Assembly (NCBI GenBank): GCA_027600665.1
Contig: JADGJL010000024.1
Span: 1-64,000, forward strand
DNA: 64,000 nt
DNA from: Irineochytrium annulatum
Lineage: Eukaryota > Chytridiomycota > Chytridiomycetes > Chytridiales > Chytridiaceae
Direction of reading: 5' to 3'
Each line of letters begins with the position of its first letter. Within the stretch, counting starts at the first letter, position 1. The notes under the pieces were generated by a model that did not search any database, was not told where the DNA came from, and was given only the letters and a program-made list of their open reading frames with translations. Shown in pieces: positions 57,001 to 64,000 of this stretch. A program made the translations under genes and the position numbers.

Positions 57001-57403
57001 GAGGGCATGTTAGATCTCTTGCGGTGGGAGCAAAAAACGGTTCTGATGGGAGAGGACGTCAGTCAACTTGCGGCTGAAAGGCTTCTTGCTGAATGCCCTC
57101 GGGAGAGCATTTTTAGCGGGATGGACATGGATTATCCGACGTTGACGTTCGTGCGAGAGATTAGAAGTCGCGGCTGTTCACGGTTGGAAGCCCTTATCGC
57201 GACGGAGACATGTAAGAGAAATTACATTGTAGTTTTGGTGTCTAACGATTTTATTAGATATGGAAGAGGGATTACCCTCACCACCGACTTCTGATAAGGC
57301 CGATAAAATGGATCGTGACGTTTCGTCGAATGCGCGGAAGCGTCCGGACGATTTTGAAAGCGAGCCTACGAAGAGAGTGAAACCCGATCCTTTCCCTTGC
57401 TAA
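54017..57403 (+). CDS. KDM5/JARID1-type histone H3K4 demethylase
   Basis: Seven exons (54017-54418, 54462-54659, 54703-55298, 55340-55796, 55839-56270, 56314-57211, 57258-57403) join in frame to 1,042 residues. An AT-hook (KRGRGRPRK) lies near residue 30. JmjN follows ([30 protein letters not shown]), then ARID ([28 protein letters not shown]-type helix, [13 protein letters not shown]), one PHD finger ([26 protein letters not shown]) and JmjC. JmjC carries the Fe(II) ligands in [19 protein letters not shown] and in YHAGFNHG, and the 2-oxoglutarate lysine context ETKTWYGIP. The C5HC2 zinc finger and a PLU-1-like helical part follow. The set is right for an active H3K4me3/2 demethylase. The later PHD fingers of animal KDM5 are absent. 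Confidence 0.94.
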
Positions 57404-58004
57404 TTCCCTTTTTCTTCTTCTATTATCTTGGCGCCGCGACTTGCACATATTTGCGGACGGCGTTAAAGTATGGTTAGCGACGCAGTGGTGGCTAGTGCAA
57501 TAGTTACCCTCAGTGCATTTAAATTATACGTTGCATATTTATGGTGTAAGTAGCCAACACCCAAAGTTTGGTGGTCGGCAGTTTCAAATCGTAAAAAAAT
57601 TCTTTGTTGCAAAAAGTGATGGCCTTAAAAATCGAGGAAATTAACGATGTAATTTCTTGGTAATTCGGCCGCAATAAGAGTGGAAGAAATTAATTAAATG
57701 CCGCCAAGCTCAAGATTGGAACGACTCGACCATCCGAATCCCGGCTCGCACTTAAGTATCAAGACTCTGCCGTCCGACGGCCTTCCGCCGTTTCCGTGAT
57801 TCTGTCGTTGAGGAGCTGAGCCTTCGCAGCCGCGGTCGCGGCACGGGCGGACGGATCGTCAGTAAGTGCCGTCATGGCATTTGTTCAACCTCTCTTTTCG
57901 CGCCGCGGCCTTCCTGCACAGCGGCGACAACTCCGGGTTCTTACCGCAGTTGTGAAGGCGAAGGATCTGCTGTGACGAAAATCCTCTTCCATTTGTGCAG
58001 CTAA
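57404..58004. other. Intergenic region
   Basis: 600 bp between the KDM5 stop and the next start. The first half is A+T-richer and probably the KDM5 3' untranslated region. The second half is G+C-richer and probably the promoter of the next gene. No motif or RNA gene is evident. Confidence 0.45.
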
Positions 58005-61000
58005 ATGGTTGCCCACGCCAGGAGCGTCAAGGCGCAGGACGCTCGCGACGAGATGCCGCGAACTCGGTCGCTTGTCCAGCGGGTCGACAACACACGGCAC
58101 AGCACGCCAAGCCCGTGGATAAACAGTGACCCCGAACCCGGCGGGAAGGGGGCACTGCAACGCGCGCCGTCTAACGCGTCGACGCGATCCTTTGAGCGAT
58201 GGGACAGCCCGGGGCCGAGGGGTGGGGCCGACGTGGTCTCTTCCCCCTTGTCAATGGCATCCGCGCTATCAACAAGGAATGTCGTCGGCCCGATACCCAT
58301 AGCCCCTAGCGCGTCCTCACCGCTTGCCGGTCCAGAGATTCATGCTATGGAGTCGTCGGAACTGCGGGCATCACTGCCGGATCTAAACACAGCAGGGCTT
58401 GGTGCGGCGCTAGCCGATCTGAACACGGCTGTGTTTGGCGACAATGCGGTAAGCGCTGATGAGCATGAGATGATGGAAGGTGCGCTGTGTTGTCGACCTC
58501 GTTTGTTGCTACCTTTTTTTCTAATTCGCGGCGGAAGATTTGAAAATGGTGGAGACAATGTCTCGGGGTACGACGGAGAGCCAGGGCGTCCTTTTCAGGT
58601 CATCCTCTGAATCTGTCAATGTCCTACGAGGAAGTATAGCAAGGCGACTTAGTCGCGAGGTCTCGATGTCAGTCGTTAAATTGCCGGACATTGACCACTT
58701 TTCAAATATCGTGCCGAAGCGTGTTGAGCGAGAGAACGGAGGAAACGGTTTCGCCGTATCCCAGAAGGGTGTGCCCGCGGTACCTGCGGTGAGCGTTGCC
58801 TTAAGGTTGTGACCCTCAGAGCTAAAGGGCTTTGCGCGCTAACGTCACAACCAGGACACAGAACGGCAACAAGCAGCACGGCACGAAGCAAAAGAGCTGA
58901 CGATGCGCCAAGAGTCTACGGAGCGGCTGAAGGAGCCGGATTCTGTGAAGCCTCGCATGTCTGACATTCTCTGCAAAATCGTGCGTAGGCACACAGACCG
59001 AAGGGACGACGAGTGGGACTACAAGGACAACCATCCAATGTCGCTCCTCAATCTCGAGATGACGCTCCCGAAGATGCCGATCATTTTTCGGGCTCAAGAG
59101 CCACTACGGGCTGCACAATCGCATCAGCCGCAGTCTATCCCGCTCCCGGGCGTCGGCGGCACCGACGTCCTACGCCGTCAGATTTGGTGCACGCTGCAGG
59201 GCGGCACGCGCCTGATACCACCCAGCGCCGGCGGCCAACAGCACGGACCTGTCGCAAGGACACGCGATCTCTTCACAAAGGAGCGAATTTGGAGCATTAA
59301 AATCCCCGCAAAAGATGTTCCCGGTGTCGACGGCAAAGAGGGGATCGGCAGCCGGCGCCAATACGATGACTCTGCTCGTGAAGCGAATGTTGGGGCAACG
59401 ATAGCGTCCGTTAGGGGGTTAACAACAGTTACTGGGGTTGCAACGGGGACGTTGGGAGGTGGAGCTCCAGGGACCGCGATGGAGGTTGCGCCGTGGGTGG
59501 CGACCGGTAGAGCAGCCTTGACGCCACCTTCAACGACAGCTACCGGAATGACGGCGCCGGGGGGAAGTTCGACGGTGACCGGGAAAACGTCGATGTCGGC
59601 GACTAAGTCTCTGATGACAGCCTTAAAGCCGACTGTTGGTGGAGCGGCTGTAATCGACATAAGGTCAAGGAGGAAACCGCGAAGGAGATCTAGTCGCTCC
59701 GCCGGCGTTGGATCGCGAGCCACGGCCCGTCTGCGAACATTTTCTGCGATCAAGCTCGTGCAAGGCCCGCGTCCCATCATCGTAAAGTCGGTGCCACAGG
59801 AGCCTGTGCCAGTGCGGCCACAGCCCCCCATCCCGAGGCACGTGGGGCGAACAGTAGAGGCACTGATGCAGGAGATGAATTCCGTCCTTAACAACATCTC
59901 TTTCGTCCCGCCCTCTGCTGAGGTTATGGGGCGCATTATGTACGGCTTTCAAAACCACCCCGAAACCGCACGGGGCCCACCCAGCGCACAGGAGAATGTG
60001 GACGTTGTGGATGGCGGGTCGATGGATGGTGTCGGCGATAGACATTCCAAACTGCGAAGGAAGCTGCGACGCCATGCGAGAGTGATCCGCTTTAAAGTGG
60101 ATAAAATACGGAGAGTTATGAGACGTCGAGAGGCGAGACAGGAGGAATTGAAGGAGAGAGCAAGGGAGGATTACGATGTGCGTGTTACTTCCCGACTGTA
60201 TCTCAAAAGCGTCTGGATTAACTCAATTTAGCTCTACCACCTGCGGAAGGAGGATTATTGCGACGCTTTTCCTCTCCCTGAGGTCGGCATCCGCCTAAAA
60301 CGGCTACCACGTCACCACAAACTAGATCAGACCGACGCCTCAAACGTGATCTCGTACACAAGCGACGGTTGGGCCGACATCCACGAGATCCGGACGCCTG
60401 ACCGCTCAAGCATTATTAAAGTCCACCGAAACCTAAACCACCTTCGCCTCAAGCGAGCTAGCTCCGCGGGCGCCACCTCCGCGTCGAACGCTGCCGGTGC
60501 CACCGGCCTTCAGGCTGTAGCCCAGTCGCGCCACCCGTCACTGATACCGTCGTTGTCCGCTGCGCCGCCGAAACCAAGACGACTCCGCAACCCTATCAAC
60601 CTCACTCCGCCCTGCCTTGAATCCCCGCCGCCCCCCCCTGTCGTGATTTCCACTGCTGGCGCGCTGGCTATAGAACTGGCAGCGCGGCCGCACACGACCC
60701 CGAGCTCAGACCCGCCTTCGGCTGCGCTCCCGGCTATCACGCGGCCACGGCCGGATCCGCACTTCCGCCTTGAAGGCGAACCAGCGCCAATGCATCGTCA
60801 CGGTGGCGGCCCGGCGCCTATTTGGCACGCCAAGGTCTGGCCTCAGCAAGGCAAGCGACGCGTCGTTCGCCCGTTGGCGGCCGCGGTAAACTCTCAAGAG
60901 CAAACGGCGTGGGAGCACACGGGGTATTGCAACGAAGGACGGCCGTTGGCTTGGCACGCGCGACGGGCAGCTGCAGCCGTAGCGGATGGCGCAGCGGCAC

Positions 61001-61422
61001 CGGCGTTTCGGCAGTCGTTGGCGAAGGTCCCTCGGCGGTTGACCAACGTGGTACCGGCGGTGGCGGCCGCAGTTTCAGAGGTCGAGGCGCCGCAAACATC
61101 GAGGCCGGTAGACGCGTTACGGACGTCACGGACCCGGCGGGAGGACGCTATGTTCGGCGCGGTGACGGAGCAAGACGTCGGAGACCCAATGGTAACGGTG
61201 CCCGGTTGGCTCAGGAGCCGACGGATGACATTGCCGTCGACCGATGAGGATAGGAAAGTGCTTAAAAGCCGGAGGATGACGGTGTCGTCGTATGACGCCG
61301 ACCGTGAGGTGCATAAGGGGTGTGTGGTCGAAAGCAGGAAGGCAAAGCAGATCTCGAGGCTATCGATATCCTTTTTGGAGGCAGAGTTCCAGAGTTCGAA
61401 TCAGAGCATTAAATTCGTGTAA
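58005..61422 (+). CDS. Unrecognised, largely disordered basic protein (1,079 residues)
   Basis: Four exons (58005-58479, 58538-58788, 58855-60177, 60232-61422) join in frame with canonical ends, which supports a real gene. No family is recognised. The first exon is Ser/Pro-rich and holds a repeated DLNTA motif (ASLPDLNTAGLGAALADLNT). Exon 3 opens with a charged helix (RQQAARHEAKELTMRQESTE) and a stretch that looks folded (DILCKIVRRHTDRRDDEWDY, HPMSLLNLEMTLPKMP). Its middle is Gly/Thr-rich, and its end is a highly basic helix (KLRRKLRRHARVIRFKVDKI, RRVMRRREARQEELKER). The last exon is Pro/Ala-rich and ends with a 17-residue tandem pair starting SRRMT. The low-complexity, charged layout would suit a scaffold or a cytoskeletal or nucleic-acid-binding protein; I do not assign a function. 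Confidence 0.7.
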
Positions 61423-61709
61423 AAGATTCTGTATCCACTTTACCTGACACGAAAATAGCTTGCCCGTGTTATGACAGCGTCTCATTTCTCTCGGTACTCC
61501 ACTAAGGGTTCTTTTTCATTAGCCAGATGCGTTTCTAATTAGGATCATAAGATGATATAGTACTCCATACATGAACGAAGCTACTAGTCTATTGTACAAG
61601 GATCCAGCGCTTGACATGATATTAATACACTATCGAGTTTTCCGTAAAAGGGACGTCTATTATTATTATAACAGGCGTTGCGCAACGTCGGGGGGTCTAT
61701 TTGTCCCTC

Positions 61710-63829
61710 TCACAATAAGTTACTAAGTGCAAGTTGAAAAATAGGTATTGTTAAATTGTCATTTTGATCCCTGTTCGTTGGTTAGAAAGATTAGCGCCAT
61801 GATCTACTTACGATACGGCTTCAAAGGCCCCGGAGAGAAGGGCGGAAAGGAACATCTTGTAAACCTTTGAAGGATAAACAACGCACAACAACCTTTGTTT
61901 CTCACCGTATAATTTTTTGAATGTTCGACGAAAACGTCATTAATCGCCAGAGGACTAATAACAGCGGAGAGAAAAAGGTTTGCGGAAAAAACGCCAATAA
62001 TAAACCCAAGCGTCCCTTCGACAGATTTCCCCGTGTTGAACCACTTTGTCCGCCCGTACTTATAACCCACAATTGATGCCTAGGCTGCAGTCAGTATGTG
62101 TTTCCCAGAAGTATACTTACAAGTGAATCACCAATACCCAACGTAATGATACCGCTGAGGCCTGCCAGAGGAACCCGATTCGGAATCCAAGGACTTAACA
62201 TCTTAATCCGTGAACTGTCTGCAGACAACACTCACCTGTTTAGCCAAACGGGCAGCGCGCAGCCAAGGAGGAGGTATAGATGGGATAATATGACCGGACC
62301 GCAGTCCCGCTTGTCCAGAAATTGTGCGAGGAAGCCGTGTATTTCGTCACCGACCGGCCAAAGACGGAAGTAGCGAACGTATTCAATCATTATCAGTGAG
62401 CTCAATGCGACAGAAAACGCCAGGTGCATGAACTCAGCCTGTATACGATTAAATTTACAACCCGTTCCTACAATCGTACATCCAAAGTGTATCCAGGGAT
62501 GAACATAAGCACCGCAAGGGCATGAAAATACTTTCGCTCCAGATTTAAGATACTTGCAACTCTTCTTCTCGATTCCTGCCCGAATTTGCTGGCAGCAAAC
62601 GAGATTCCAGCGGTGATAAGAAACGTCCAGTAGGACAACAGCGCAATCCGCAATGGTTTTGAAAGAAACTTAAAAACCCTATATGCTGTGAGGCGGTAAA
62701 ATTCGTCGGCAATCAAACCATATAAGGGGTTCTTCTTTGTCTTTTAGAAACGCTTTAGTCCAAGGGCTGATGACAAACACGACTACACTGGCCGCACACG
62801 CAAAAAACAGCAACGAGAACGCGGCCCACTTTGAGTTGATTGAAGGTATCGACAGCTTCGACCGTTCTCGGCGTATCTCATGCAGCAAAAACGACATTAT
62901 GATCCCTATTAACAGCATTCCAAGCACGAGACTGTGCATAAAGACGTGCACTGGACTCCGCGATATCTTCAGGGTTTTGGGCAACCCCAGAAACTGCAAG
63001 GCATGAGGCCGGTCCATCTAATCCCATCATACCTCCGTCACTGTGCCAACGAAAGCGTCGGTGAAGAGCAAGACGACAGTTTCGGAGATGACGATGGCCT
63101 CGCCCAACGTAAAACTCCTCTTAAACACTTTCAGGAAAGTTATGAGGAGGTTTTGTTGCAGAAGCACAGAGAAGACCGCGACGATAACTGCCCACATCCA
63201 TGAGCTCACTTAGAACCATCATTATAATAAACAGGTTCGTCCGTGTGCTTACGGCTGTTGGCGACCGAAGTCATGATCAGCAACGACGATCCCATTGCAA
63301 CGATCGAATACGGACGAGAGAGCAATGGCCCGTCGTCGAACAGAGTGATCACCTTAACATTTCCGAAAAGAAGACTGACGTCAAGAATAACTCGAAAGTA
63401 GCCTGTACTTCATATCAGATCAAAAGAACAAGTCGAGCGAAAAAACCATGCAACTCGCTACTAGCAGGAATCGACGTATAAAGCGATGCAGTGACGAAGG
63501 GCAATATGAGCAGACCAACAACGACGCCGACATCTGCATTGGGCCTAAACATTGCCTTGACACTCAAGCAACATTGCGCGCCTAGACACCGACCTGTAGT
63601 CTTCCCTCACCGTCCCGGCAACCAACGGTGACTTCTGGTACAACTTGGCGGCGCACACAATCAACCATGCAAGAGCTGTTGCCCTCGATTACGTTAAAAC
63701 TCGAAAACTCAGATCTCCTCACCAACGCATTGGAACCACATATCGCTCCGCACGAATGTGACGCATGCGAAGATCGTCGGGACCGCGACGACAATTAACT
63801 CAGCAAAGAGCGCGCTCATTATGGCTAAC
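61710..63829 (-). CDS. SEC59: Dolichol kinase
   Basis: A polytopic ER membrane enzyme that uses CTP to phosphorylate dolichol, giving the lipid carrier used by ALG enzymes. Start MSALFAELIVVAVPTIFACV at 63829; stop TGA at 61710-61712; about ten short exons. Family blocks: SFTLGEAIVISETVVLLFTD, HVFMHSLVLGMLLIGIIMSF, KYFHALAVLMFIPGYTLD, FSVALSSLIMIEYVRYFRLW, FLDKRDCGPVILSHLYLLLG, CALPVWLN, the CTP-binding segment GYKYGRTKWFNTGKSVEGTL and the end FEAVSDQNDNLTIPIFQLAL. DxRDxGP, KSVEGT and QNDN are typical. ALG1 earlier in the window is a later user of the same lipid. Confidence 0.93.
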
Positions 63830-64000
63830 TCGGTGTGGGAGCCGTTGACGTGGCGGTGGGATTTGGCTGACAAGCCGCCGGCCGATGTCAATTACGCTCA
63901 GACATATCAAATACCCGTGACATGTTCTTCTGATGATAAACAAACAAGAATAACAAGAAAGAAACTCTATAATCAAAAATCAATACAATGATGCGTGAAC

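Noticed and set aside
1..64000. CRISPR arrays, phage, IS elements, tRNA or rRNA genes
   Set aside because: No regularly spaced repeats, transposase-like proteins or tRNA-like cloverleaf blocks were seen on reading. The gene structure is eukaryotic throughout.

Overview
The window is nuclear DNA of a flagellated (zoosporic) fungus, most likely a chytrid or a relative. It carries fungal-type genes (Met30-like F-box/WD40 protein, Cdc10-type septin, PHO80-like cyclin, Gap1/GapA-type RasGAP, RPC82, cardiolipin synthase) next to IFT52, an intraflagellar transport gene that non-flagellated fungi lack, and a Virilizer (VIRMA)-like m6A-writer subunit. Genes are dense on both strands and rich in short introns, mostly 38-60 nt, with GTRNGT-like donors and CTAAC/CTGAC-like branch sites close to the acceptor. 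I saw no rRNA, tRNA, CRISPR array, IS element or recognisable transposon, and nothing prokaryotic. Exon joins given below were worked out by eye from splice signals, frame and family similarity.

Layout: 1-1109 no clear gene; 1110-3267 (+) TAF1A/Rrn11-like; 3571-6074 (-) USP16/45-like deubiquitinase; 6191-7932 (-) ALG1; 8031-9437 (+) DHHC palmitoyltransferase; 9578-11087 (+) YIF1; 11113-14656 (-) VIRMA-like; 14951-15874 (-) cardiolipin synthase; 16081-17961 (+) RPC82; 18101-18752 (-) COX4; 19245-19985 (+) COQ10; 20075-23767 (-) a multi-pass membrane protein with no recognised catalytic domain; 23895-25288 (-) PP4 catalytic subunit; 25499-26168 (+) PHO80-like cyclin; 27242-30411 (+) CTK1/CDK12 kinase; 30631-32151 (+) Met30-like; 32863-39637 (+) HEATR5/Laa1; 39672-40843 (-) Jupiter/HN1-like; 40964-43194 (-) IFT52; 43850-46562 (-) RasGAP; 47162-48505 (+) Cdc10 septin; 48693-51649 (-) SAPS phosphatase regulator; 52113-53242 (-) RPN8; 54017-57403 (+) KDM5 demethylase; 58005-61422 (+) an unrecognised 1,079-residue protein; 61710-63829 (-) dolichol kinase.

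There are no operons, and neighbours are mostly unrelated. Some do share a process. ALG1 and dolichol kinase both act in the dolichol-linked glycan pathway. YIF1, the DHHC enzyme and Laa1 serve the secretory and endosomal system. CRD1, COX4 and COQ10 are mitochondrial. TAF1A-like, RPC82, CTK1, KDM5 and VIRMA-like act in transcription or RNA processing. PP4C and a SAPS regulator both belong to the PP2A-like phosphatase world. Many pairs are divergent with under 250 bp between start codons, or convergent with under 100 bp between stops.

The least explained items are the two-times-six-helix membrane protein at 20075-23767, the disordered 1,079-residue protein at 58005-61422, the serine/alanine-rich N-terminal extension on IFT52, the C-terminal RS domain on the CTK1/CDK12 kinase, and the fungal VIRMA-like protein.
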